A stretch of 64,000 nucleotides of DNA. Origin: Heterobilharzia americana (lineage: Eukaryota > Platyhelminthes > Trematoda > Strigeidida > Schistosomatidae). Under the pieces are notes generated by a model. The model searched no databases. It saw only the letters and a list, made by a program, of their open reading frames with translations, and had not been told where the DNA came from. Positions 13,801 to 26,600 of this stretch are shown piece by piece. Position 1 is the first letter of the stretch; every line of letters starts with the position of its first letter. A program made the position numbers and the translations under genes. The stretch is from positions 8,287,248 to 8,351,247 of the forward strand of contig OX104134.1 in NCBI GenBank assembly GCA_944470555.2, given 5' to 3'.

Positions 13801-16800
13801 GACCTCAATTCAAGTACAACACTCGGAAACTGAAGGATGAAACTACAAAGATCTTCAAAGCAGCCATCAAGACAAAATGGGAGACGTCGAGGGACATCCC
13901 TGAAGAAACCTGTGTAGAAGAACACTGGAAGTCTTTGAAAGCTATGTGGAAAGAAACCTGCACAGCCGTATTAGGAAGGAAGAAGAAGAGAGACAAGGAA
14001 TGGATCTCGACGGATACCTGGAAGCTGATAGAGGAGGAGAGGAGGATGGTGAAGCAGAAGATAAACCAGTGCAAGGATGCTCAACGACAAGAGGAACTGA
14101 GCACAATGTATAAAACACTGGATAAAGAAGTGAAGAAGAGTGCACGCAAAGACAAACGACACTTCTACGACACACTGGCAAGTGAAGCAGAACAGGCTGC
14201 AGGTAAGAGAGACCTGACGACATTGTATCAAATAACCAGGTTGCTATCAGGGAAGAGACCAACACAGATGAAACCAATAAAGATGAAGAAGGAAATTTAA
14301 TTACAAAAGAAGAGAAACAGAGGAAACGATGGGCCGACCACTTCAAGAAGCTCTTGAATCGACCACCACCACCACCTGCACTTCGTCCAGAAATACCACC
14401 TGCAGCCGCTGAATTACAAGTGAACATAAATCCCCCAACGAAAATGGAAGTCCTGAACGCCATAAAGCTACTGAAATGCGGGAAAGCAGCAGGACCAGAT
14501 GGAATACCGCCAGAAGCACTGAGAACAGATGCAGAGACAACAGCGGACATGCTCACACCACTATTGCAGAAGGTGTGGAAGGAAGAGAAGGTACCTGACG
14601 ATTGGAAGAAGGGTTACCTTGTCAAACTGCCGAAGAAGGGAGACCTCAGTGCTTGCAAGAACTGGCGCGGAATCACTCTCCTATCCACCCCAAGTAAAAT
14701 ATTAAGCCGCATCATCCTGGAGAGGCTTAAAGACGCACTGGATTCAAAACTGCGACCGGAACAGGCAGGCTTCAGAAAGTACAAATCATGTGCTGACCAA
14801 ATTGCAACGCTTCGTATCATCATAGAACAGAGCGTAGAATGGCAATCAGCTCTCTACCTCAACTTCATCGACTTTGAGAAGGCCTTTGACAGCGTCGACC
14901 GAGAAGTAATTTGGAAACTGCTTCAATACTACGGAGTACCGCAAACCTTTATCCGCCTCATTCAACAACTATATGAAGATGCCACATGCCAAGTAATCCA
15001 CAATGGGAAGCTCAGTGATGCTTTTGAAGTGAAGACAGGAGTGAAACAAGGTTGCCTACTATCCCCATGATATTCCTTATTGTGGTGGACTGGATCATGC
15101 AGCAAACAGTAGGCAGCGAGAAGAGGGGGATACGCTGACTGGACGAGGAAAAGAACCTAGAAGACTTGGATTTCGCCGATGACTTATGCCTAATGTCACA
15201 TAAACTTGAAGATCTGCAGGCAAAAACTAACAAGTTGACAGAAGAGGCAGCTAAGACGGGACTTCAGGTGAATATAGAGAAGACAGAAGTGATGAAGATA
15301 CCGCACCACCACCACCACCATCAACAACAACAACAACTCCAATCACCGTCAACGGGAGAAACTTAAAGGAAGTAACCTCCTTCACTTATCTAGGAAGCAC
15401 TGTTTCAACTACAGGCGGGACGGACGAGGACGTCAAAGTCAGAATCGGAAAAGCAAGACAGGCGTTCATTAGCCTGAAACCAGTGTGGAGATCTTCTGCA
15501 CTCAGCATGCGGAACAAGATACGGATTTTCAACACCAACGTCAAGTCAGTGCTCTTGTATGGCTCAGAGACTTGGCGCGTCACGAAAGGCATTTCCAATA
15601 AACTACAGACATTCATCAACAACTGCTTACGCTCGCTGCTGAAGATCAGATGGCCAGAAAGAATAAGCAACAAGGAACTCTGGGAACGAACCAACCAAGA
15701 ACCTATCACGCAACAAATATGCAGGAAGAAGTGGAGATGGATTGGCCATGCACTGAGAAGGCCGACTGAGGACATCACGCGTCAGGCCAGTTGCTCGAGT
15801 GGAATCCCCATGGGAAGCGACGAGTTGGACGTCCAAGCTGAGGGTGACATGGAGGAGGTCATGCGAGGAGGAAATGAGAGGTTGTGGGCTGTCGTGGACC
15901 AGGTTCAAAAGATCTCAGAGAACAGAGGTCACTGGAGGCGTGCTACTGAAGCCCTATGTTCCACTGGGAACCCAAGGGACTAATAATAATAAATAATAAT
16001 AATGTTGTCTATTTCTCATGCATGGTCACTACTTGAAGTCATGTGTTTTTAAATGGTGATCTACATTATAAGCATTTCTCTTGATTGGTAGTACTATGCA
16101 GCATACATCGTGATCATCATACGTCACTGATTGCCAGATGAAATACTTTTTTTCATAATTTTAGACTACTAACAAGTAGGCAGAGTTGTTATTGAGTGAA
16201 TTTGAGAAGGCTCGAAATGTGAATTTATCGCCTGAGTTGTACGTATGATAATACGTGCACAAAGTAATCCATACACAGATATGCTTTATTAGTTGTTAAC
16301 TTTCCTTCCAACATCCAGGAAAATGCTGCTGAAAGTGAAACAAAACACCTGTCTTACTTCAGATGATCTAACTTACTGAATTCCGTACACATATGTTACA
16401 AGTTTCTTGTATCAATTTTTATGGCATACAGACAAATTTACATCTCAACTTTTTTTCTAGCTCTCCAAATCAATGTTTATATTCAAGAATCATATGCTTC
16501 AATATGTTTTTTTGGTTGTAATTTTTGTTACAATGCAAGTTTCAGTAACATAATGGATATTTGTCACAGATATTTAATACAATTCATTGTATCAGTATTA
16601 ACTTGTCCTATTTATTCACATATTCTCTTTGTTCTATCATAAAATGTAGGAACTGTATTTCATTGACTCTCAGTCTATTTGGTCATTGCCACTGCGTCAA
16701 ATTGGTGCTAATTTGATTCGATCTACCCGGCTTGTCGTCGGTGGTAATCTTAACAATCCAGGGAGCAAGAAATCACCTACTTCAGCAAATACAACTGACC

Positions 16801-19800
16801 CAACAGTAACAACAACTTCTACTCCATCTCCATCAACACCACCTTGTGATCGATCTATGCCAGGTCATCAAATGTTGTTGCATAACCCTAAACACCTAGT
16901 GTTTAATCCCTTGGAACAGACATTGTATTTTTCAGATAATAACCATGTAAGTTTTATTTCTCTAGCTTTTAGTAACACAACCAGTTTTTGAAAGTGATTT
17001 CGTTTCATTAATCTTCGAATCTCAATCCTTAGACACTTTTCCAATAACGCATATACTCAGCTAACCAGGATTTGAAGTGAAACCGTTAACTGCTTAACAG
17101 TTATCCTGCGATATTGCTTGTAATTTCTCGCGCGTACATCCAACTGACTAGTCCCAAATGAGATGAAACACACGTCGTGGATTCCACTGCTAGCCGTTAT
17201 CCATCATTGCTAGTTATTCTATGATTTGAACTAGCGCTCAATATTTAAGAGGCAATGAAGTAATTGATGATGAGATAAAGAAAATAGATGCATCTCAATT
17301 TCCATTAAGAAATATACAAATGTGTGTAGTTTATTGACGGGCTAAAGGTTAATGGTAACTCTATAAATGGCAGAAATAATTTTTAATGGTCCATATATTG
17401 ACGTAAATTGAAAAACTAATGAGGTGTAATAAATTCTGAAAAACAGGGTGGTCTTTGTTTTGGAATTTCTGGCATTAAATATTCCAGTTTGCTGGGAGGT
17501 TTTACACGATCCTGATATACCTTTAGCACAACTGCTTTTTTATCTAGATCGTTACAAAGTTTAGTTTATCCTACAGTTTACCACATCTAACCATATACTG
17601 TAACTTGTCAGCTGTCGTCGAATATAATTTAAAACTCAAATCATATCTAAATAATCCTAAGGTTTATATGTTTAAATAAAAACTCTCAGATATGTTTGCA
17701 TCAGAAAGAGGTCATTACTAAACTTTGATTGAATTCATGGTAAAAGCCATGTTAATAACAGCTGAAACTTCCCAGGGTATCGAATACACAAACTCCTTCT
17801 TATCATTGCGGAAATGAATCTAGCGACATCTCGTTTACTGACTCGGACATTCACTGGGGATGAACTTAGCTGATGAATCTTTCAAGTGTTTACCTGTTCG
17901 ATTGGCATTAGATAGAAGCATAGTCGAGTAAACTTGCAACTGAATGTTTTAATCCCGCCTGAATAGTTGATAATGCAAAATTGTAATAGTAGAATAAACT
18001 AATTTAATGTCTTTCTTTCAGAATCCTAACTTCTTTATTTATTACAAATATCGCTATGTTTTTCGCAGGTTTATCGTTACCACCTAGTCAGTCAAATGGT
18101 GTCATTAGCAGTTGGGCACCTTAATGGTTGTCCTATTAAAACAGATGACTGGAGTTTTGCTCCACTGGCTACACAAGTTGATTTAGAAGAAATTCGTGGT
18201 CTCAGCGTCTCACCACAAGGTGATCTGTTCATAGCAGAACCTCGACATATATGGATTCGTCGATCAGCTGATAATCGCTTGTATCCAGTCGCTGGTAATC
18301 ATTTTAAACAATCAGAGACAGACTCGAGAAATTCGAAGCAGAGTCGTTTCAACAATAATGAAAATGTAATTGATTTAGGATTAGCTAAAGAATTTGTGTT
18401 TGACAGTATCAGTAGTATAGCTGCCAGTTTATTTGGTGAATTGTTTGTAGCTGACAATTCACATAACAGGGTAAGTTCTCATGAATTGTAATCTTATGCT
18501 TGTAATCTTGATGTGTAATACTCTTACACTTTCATATTTTGTGAATGAATATAATACTATACAGTGGGAGCAGTTGTACATTGTCCAGACTGCAATCACT
18601 GAATCCCTCTGTAAAGATGGGCAGATAGACAAGACGAAGTCGAACCCCACATGAAGATTTATCGCTTCAAGCAGACATACTTAATTGCATAGTATAAAAA
18701 GATGAAGTGCGCAGAAATAAAGTAGTATTCAAATAAAGAGACAAAAAACAAATCAATACACATTACAAAATGTTCAAAATATTGAAGATCATTGTTGTAA
18801 CCCCATTGCCGCTTGTTATGACCCTGTTGTCATACATATGGTCGTTCAGTTTCTCGGTAATGGAAAAGACGGTAAGATAACGGGTGTATTGCAGCGTCAA
18901 ATATATGTGCAAAATACCAGGCTTTGTACATAGTCACAGTGACCTTGACTATTTACAGACCTTTCTGGATTTGAATATCCTATTGATTTGTTGTCTCTTC
19001 AACCAATCCGATATTTACCCGTCGGTCCACATGCTTTTCCCGAAACTTTCGGGAAAAATGATTGGTTGAGAAAGGCTCCAGCGAGATCTGACTCATGAAA
19101 ATTTTGTCAATCTTACGATGTGAGTATGAATAGGTCATTTGCCTTTAACTCTAGTCTCGGCTGGCAGTAAGTAAGCGATTTTACTTCCAGCAAATTGATA
19201 TATGAATCGACGCAAGGTTTAGGGTTGTAAACAACACTTCCTTGTAAACCCTAATCAGTTAGTAAGAAACTAACATACTGATCAATTATGTGAGTGTTTT
19301 AGTTAAATGCAAAAGTTATATCCAGTATGTTCGAAACTAGTAGTGACCAAGTTACTGACTATTTTCAACCGGTTAGGCTGCTAAGCGCGGGTGCTGACTC
19401 GCTGTCAGGTTCAACTCAACCGCCAAGCATTATTCTTTAAATAAGGAATTCACAACTGCATTATACCCGAATCTTTAAGTTGGACATATCGGAGATAATC
19501 TTATCACAAACCTATCTGTTCTCTCTTTCTATCTCTCCCTCCCCCTCTATCTCCCTTATTCTCTACCTTTCGTAATTTTATGCATGCCTTTTGCCCAAGT
19601 TATTTTTATTCATCATGTCAACCGTTCATTTAATGTCTGTCCATCTTTTTTTGTCTGATTTGGCGAAATAAACAAATTTTAAATTAAAATCCCCACTTAC
19701 CTCTAAATGCATAGAGCTCATTAGTGACATGTGTCCAGATGGATATCCCGAAGTTCTAATGAGAAGCTGTGAACTGTGGGGTCAACCAGTTGGAAAGGAA

Positions 19801-22800
19801 ACGAATGCCAACTGAAGACATTGGGTGATAATCAACCTATATCAGAATCATCAGAAGTAGGAAGCTATGAACCATTGAACTCCGACCCAGTGCCTGAATG
19901 GTTAATGCATTCTCCGTGAAGCCCGAAGGTCCTGGGTTCGTTCTGTAGCCGGGTAGTGGGTGCATACTGCTGATGATTCCCATACTAGGACTTAATAGAT
20001 GTCCAGTGTATCTCCAACTAATGTCAGTTCATGATGATTACTACCTCACTTTTAAAAATGACTTTAGACAAAGGTTGGTTATTCGACCCTGGATGAGGCA
20101 ATTCTCATATTCAGAGTTAGATCTATCTGAACTGGACACCTGAATCTGCTGCTTATTGATGTGAGAGGAGTCCCTCCGCCCATTTAAATAGATTCAATTC
20201 ATTGACTCGTTGAATCCCTATCTGTCACTTGGTCAAAACGTTTCAGTAATTCATTTGTACACAACAAAGCGAAAAGTTTCCAGTGCTTAAACCATAAAAA
20301 TGCAGCCATATTAAACAGAAGTCACTTAATCAAGACATGGTCAAAATGATCACGACAACTTATAGCATGCTAATAGGAATCAACAAAAAACTCAGTTGGG
20401 TCATTTAGAGCCATTCTCAGCCAGCTTGTCGAAAGTTGGTTGTGCATACCCTAATTCTGATAACCTTTTCCTCCATTAATTCTGTACAGCTTTTAGCTAT
20501 CACCTTTACGTCTAGCCTCTACAACCTTTCTTAAAGCATATCTTAGAATTGATACTGGGAGATGATTGAAGGTGAAATGAAAACCTGGGTCGTGACCTCC
20601 GAGTTACTGGACCCTATATCAATAATATTAATCTACCAAACAACGGTTATCGCAATTTCATTACTATAGCAGAATTTTTTGTGAATCTAAACTATTGGTA
20701 CCATTCTATTTGCCGTTAATTATTAATTTGTCATGGTCATGTATAATCTGTAGTTTTGCAAGAACTGATTGTCAGAGAATTGATTCCCCATGGTTGCATT
20801 TCTGGCATCTTTCAGGAGTTATTTAATCGTCAGATGAGCACTTTTAAATCCAGGTGTTGGGTACTAGGTAATGGGAATAAGTTAACTGATAACCCTGTTA
20901 ACGTACGTCAGCTGGTGATAAATCAAAGACTTAATGTTCTGCGTATAAAGCAACGGCACTCCTAAAAGTCCGGTTACTGACTGGATCATGATGAATGAAA
21001 CTAGTCAGTTTTCCCACCAAGCAACGCACCTACTGAATATTAGTGTGAGTTGTTTGAGGAACTTCAGTAGCATTGATGAGAGTCACCTAGTCACGAAATA
21101 TCAGCGATTTATGTCAGATTTAAACTCAATAACTCATTTATCCTCGTTCCTTATCCGCTACAGTGTTGATCGACAAACAGTGATACCTCATGAAGATGAC
21201 AACTGATCTTGAATATAGAGCTAAGTTATGACCAAGGTTAAAAATCGGTCTTCAAATGATCTGATCGATGCTCTGCTGTATTTGTGCTGCAACACTCAAC
21301 TCATAAATACATTTCACTTTCAGCCTAATTGTCACCTATCATTTAAGTGATTGACATATATTTATTTGGATTTCATGTTCAGCTACTTAGCTTAGACCAT
21401 CCCTCTAATGATAACAACAATATTCAACACAGTCTGTTTGATACAGTATGGAATCTTCAACATGAAGTAAATTACCAGATTTACTCCCCAAAAAAGTTTT
21501 GAAACAAAATGGCGTCTGAATGATATTCATAATAGCACCACCAAAGTAAATAATAATGTGAACCAGCCGGTTTGTGCTAGATTAACATTCGATGATTAGT
21601 GGAGATGGTTCATTCAGCCAGTAGAAGAATGTACTATTCAAGATAGGTATCTGAGGTATAGAAATATGATGTATTTTTGCGCATTCAAAAGTCCATTTCC
21701 GTGTAACATGACATTTCCCCTTCATTTTGTTATTACTTCGAAAAACGACTTCAGAACATTTTAAAAATTTCCAAGAGTATGTGATAAGTTTAAAGGACAT
21801 ATTTGAAAGATTAAAACAAACTGAAAGGGAGGAGTCCGATATAATATGTATGGTGGAAAATTTCATTAGTAGCCCAAAATCCAAGCAGACCACAGAGAAT
21901 AAGTGATCAGTTGATTACTACGCACAATAAACGTGCGTAATTAGCATACTTTATTATCTGTCTTATACAAATGAAAAAGAACGAGAAAGAAAAAACAAAT
22001 TCATGCTTTAGTTTGAATCCAACGTCTCTGAATCACCTTTTCACTCTTCTACTGGCTGTTGTACAAGACGTGACTGCTAACCAGTCTTACTTTAATCGGC
22101 AACTATTTCCTTGTTAGTATACTCTTGAATTTATTATTGCACCTTTCATATTGTTACTTTTTTTGTTTTCTGTGCTTCTATTACCATCGTGTACTATCGA
22201 CAATTTTATCACATTCTTATGCGCACGCAAACAGGTTTATCGTGTACATTATCAATTACCGGAGAAATCGGAGGCAGGTAACACATATCGTGTACTACAT
22301 TCACAAGCAGAGGAAATTGATTCATTTGGCTCTTACGGTCAGTTGATTTCTACAGAGAGCGCTTCTACTCAAATGGTATCGCACAGATTAGAATACCGTA
22401 ATAATGAAATAAGTGGTTGGCTTTCTCAAATCCGTGGTGATGATCACAGTATTAAACTGAGTATACATCGTGATACCCATGGAAATCTACTACGCTTACA
22501 AACACCGACAGGTCAGTATTTCTCCAAAATATATTAATATAACACTGTTTTGGTTTTTGGAAGTGTATGAAAGTCTATCTAAGTAGACGGAGGATACAGC
22601 TCATTAGCTTGACTTCTCTACCTACAAGCAACAAGTTTAGGACTGAAATCATCCTCCACAACGTGCAGAATGGACAATAAGGTAGCACCATAAGCCGTCA
22701 ACTATTCAGTTTGGCCCATAGCCTTGTAAATATGCCTGTACTAGGTTGAGTTGCTTCATCGAAAAATCCTCAGACTTACGCTTATTACCAACATTATATA

Positions 22801-23578
22801 GCCTCTTTAAAGCGAATAGAAGCATCTACATTCAGTGACTTCACAGGCAGCTACATACAAGAATTGATCTCCATTGACTGGGTTCACATCAGTGGGAGCA
22901 ATGAATTAACTGGTTTCTGCAACGAGTTTGAGGATGATTTTCGTTATAAACCCTCAGTATTGTTTGTGAAAAAATTGAAACTAGATAACTTCTAGTGTTA
23001 ACCTAAGATTTCCCAGCTTTATTCATGCTGAACATTTTATGGGGTCGTAGCCAGAAGGACCATTATGTTCTCTGAAGAGCATATTGCTGTCTAGCCATAG
23101 GGAGAAATCTGTGGTAAACACTTCTGTCTGCAAACAGTATAGACGTGTTCTGAGACGCGTATACGTTTCCTGACAATAAATTGCAGTATTACAAGAGTCA
23201 GATTACCACATCATCTTCGCTGATTAGTGTCTTATTAATTCATATCACATGATTATGTTTCAAACTATGAACTAACATGTATATATTTTGAAGTCAGTTT
23301 GATTTATCACTGTCGAATATTTTCCTGAAAGAAAATTAAGCCTATTTTCTTAGAATATCAGAAATTTTGTTTTTAAAATTATTTATTACGTGTTTATTTT
23401 CCAACTGAACTTATTCTAAATAACTTATCCACTTTGAACATTCTTTTCATTTGAAAATGATAAAGATAGTTATCTACTTGTTGATATGCTTATAATTTTC
23501 CACTGCTTTTCTGGATCACATTGTTTGGCCTCTATTGGCATATGGGTTCCTATGCGGATGCCCCGATATTGCCTGAAT

Positions 23579-23635
<57 letters not shown>

Positions 23636-26600
23636 GGTTGTACTATGTTATTATTACCACGTTATATTTATATATTTGTTTATTACTCGGTTGTGGTTAG
23701 CAGAGGAATCCAGGACGTGCGTTTCATCCTATTTGGGACTCGTCAGCTTTATATACTTGCACCCCAGGGAATGATGTTGTTCCTACTGAGACTCGAACCT
23801 CGTACTCATCTGTTCAAACAACAAACCGTTGTCCAGTAGGTCAATGAAGCACGATAGTCACCTTTTGTACAAGTTAATTATCATAATAAATATTCAGGCA
23901 ATATCGAGGCATCTCCATGGGAGCCCTTATACCAAAAGAGATCGAACAATTCAATCCAGTAAAACAACGGAGAATTTTAAGCGTATCAACAAATAGTAAT
24001 AACTAATACCCATTGTACAAGAGATGTCTATCGTGCCTCAGCAGCCTAGTGGATAACGCTTTGGCGTTTAAAGCGATGGGTACGAGGTCTCAGTCTCAAT
24101 AAGAATAATATCACCCACTTGGATGCAGGCACACCCAGCTGACGAGTCCCAAATAGGACGAAACTTGTGTTCCAGATTCCTCTGTTCGCCAAAATCAAGT
24201 AGATTGTCATAGTTATCTACACTGATGAGGCACTAGATGATATTTTCTTGCGCTACTTCCTGGTCATAGTTCTTCTTTCAAGTTCTCAGTGTGACCATCA
24301 AGTTAGGTGGCATGATATCTTCATCCATGCTGTTTTAATACTGGATGTCTGAGATCACTGGGCGAGATTCATATGCCCAAGTTTAACGCTTGTTGTAAAT
24401 CATCATTAGATGCATCTTCAACCTCAAGAACTGATGTTTCCTTAGTGATGCGAAATTATATCATTCAATGTTTCAGTCAGAAACATCACTACAGAGCTAT
24501 TCGGGTTGCCGCTAACGTGCTATATGACTGGGTTAGATACTGTGGGAGTCGCTCTTTCGAAGCATCTAACATCGTGGTAATGTCTAGCTACTTACCTTTT
24601 ACGCCACTTTACAAACTTGATGAACTGGACTGAATTGGTACACTACCTGCTGACTCATTTCTGCAACTAGTCTACTTTTGTGGGAGATCAGTTATGATCC
24701 GAATAGATCCGTGAGGATGTCTCTGACTGTAGCCCTATAAGGCAAAGGCTTCATTGATTTCCCGCTTCCATTCGGACTTCGGATATGCCTTGCTGATAAA
24801 CGCGGAAGAGAATGAAACCTAGGTACAAAAACTTTTGTAGTCACATAACACTGGTTTTAGGATGTTTGACGACCTTCTTCAAATCATCATCCGTTATTTT
24901 GTCTAAAAATTATCATGAGACGTACTGAAACGGAACTTTAGTTCCATCTCTAAAATGTCTAATTCCTTAACCATGTAAGCAAGAAGTTAAATGGATTTTT
25001 CCAAGATCACCTGATCAAGACATAGATACGTTGACTTGAATTAAAAATGAATCAAGGCGACAAACACTTGATTTCACTAACTATACAAGATTGACATTAT
25101 AAGTCCATTTCACCTTCAAATGCCTCCTAATGATATAATCTCTAACTTTTCGTAATGGTGCATCTGTCTCATTGACTTGAGTCATTAGTGTAAAGCTTAG
25201 ATCATTGCTCTATTCAACAGAACTCATTACTCTCGTGTTCATTTTGCATAAAATCCCCCATACAGCAACAGTATAGTGTTTGAAGTTAGCTATAATTAAC
25301 GTCTAACGCTTAGATTTGCATAATGTATTGTTCTGCTGATTGACAAAATGAACAATTCAGTCGACTCCAAAACCTCATAGCTTTGTACAAATCTGAAGTT
25401 TTTCGCTATGAGTCCTTTGTTCTTCGATAAACAATGAAATAGCTTTGATAGGCGTTATTTTGTATTTCAAAAAAGACACTTTCTAGCATATTGTAATGAT
25501 AATTCGAAGAGAGAATTTACAAAGTCAGATAATTTCAGCTACATATTATTGTTATTATAAGTTGAATACTTTTTCTCTATTCATTCAAATGCACGCTCAC
25601 TCAAGCGAATCGCCAATAGAAGGTGACATTACTTTTTTGAGCTGATAGAATTAAATCTACTTACTTTAGTGTTAAAACCAAAAAAAAGAATCCAGTCATT
25701 TGCTGGCAATATAAATAGTATAGAAACAGGAAGATAATTGAACTATTCAATAAATGTAATGTATCCTCATGATGATGAGCATATCATTTTGATGCATGCC
25801 TTGCGTAAAAGTTACTGTAAGCTGTTAAAAGATTTTAACGGTAACCAACAAAAAGATGATACCATGCCAGAAAAATATAATTTTGTTATAACATTTGTCG
25901 TTTAATCGATCTTATAACCACATGCAATAAACTATAGGAAATGAACTTGAAACCACGCATCCCAACCCACTTATTTGGTATTTTGCAGCTGCTGTTTAGC
26001 CACTTAGGAAGTAACCAGTGATGATAACACTATCCTGTCATTAGAAGACTGTGATTATAACCTCTCCTGTTAGCACTTTTTCGTTTATGATCTTATATGT
26101 CTCTTAAAACATTGGAGCGTAATCATTGTATCGTTCACTATTTTGTCTCTGAACTATGATAGTGTAAATATTTTTCGTTAAAAGTCAGTAATCTTTCTAA
26201 ACACTGTTACAATCTCGCCAAATATTCTGCATAACCAGGTGAGGAATATCGAATTCATGCAACTTCCAGTGTGAACTTCAACCTCAAACTGACAGCATCT
26301 GTGTACCTATCCGTTTTGCAAACTAAAAGCTTGAGGTACTCACCAATCTTGCACCAGTTGTTTTAGTTGTTTAGTTAATAATCATCGATCTGCCAAAAGA
26401 AGCCAAGCATATTCTAAGCAACTTCAAAGGTTCGACACTGTTAAGCTTCCTTTGCATCGTGCTACCAATACAGTTCCAAAATTTCCATACTGAAAGTGTG
26501 CACATTATGAGGCGAATGTATGGTGGTGAACACCTGTAGCTAAATATGCTAATGTATGCTAATGAACACTTTAAAAGCGTATCTAGAGTGAATTAACTTA

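Larger units (their letters stand above)
12142..16649. other. Intron f-g, holds a near-full-length RTE-like element
   Basis: The element occupies 12731-15999; the roughly 590 bases before it and 640 bases after it are plain AT-rich intron sequence. Confidence 0.8.

Noticed and set aside
20756..21206. Two adjacent open frames on + in intron h-i
   Set aside because: No motif, no homologous stretch recognised, and exon h to exon i joins seamlessly without them.
24125..24190. Active hammerhead on + at 24.14 kb
   Set aside because: Both core boxes are intact but stem I no longer pairs and stem III has only two pairs.
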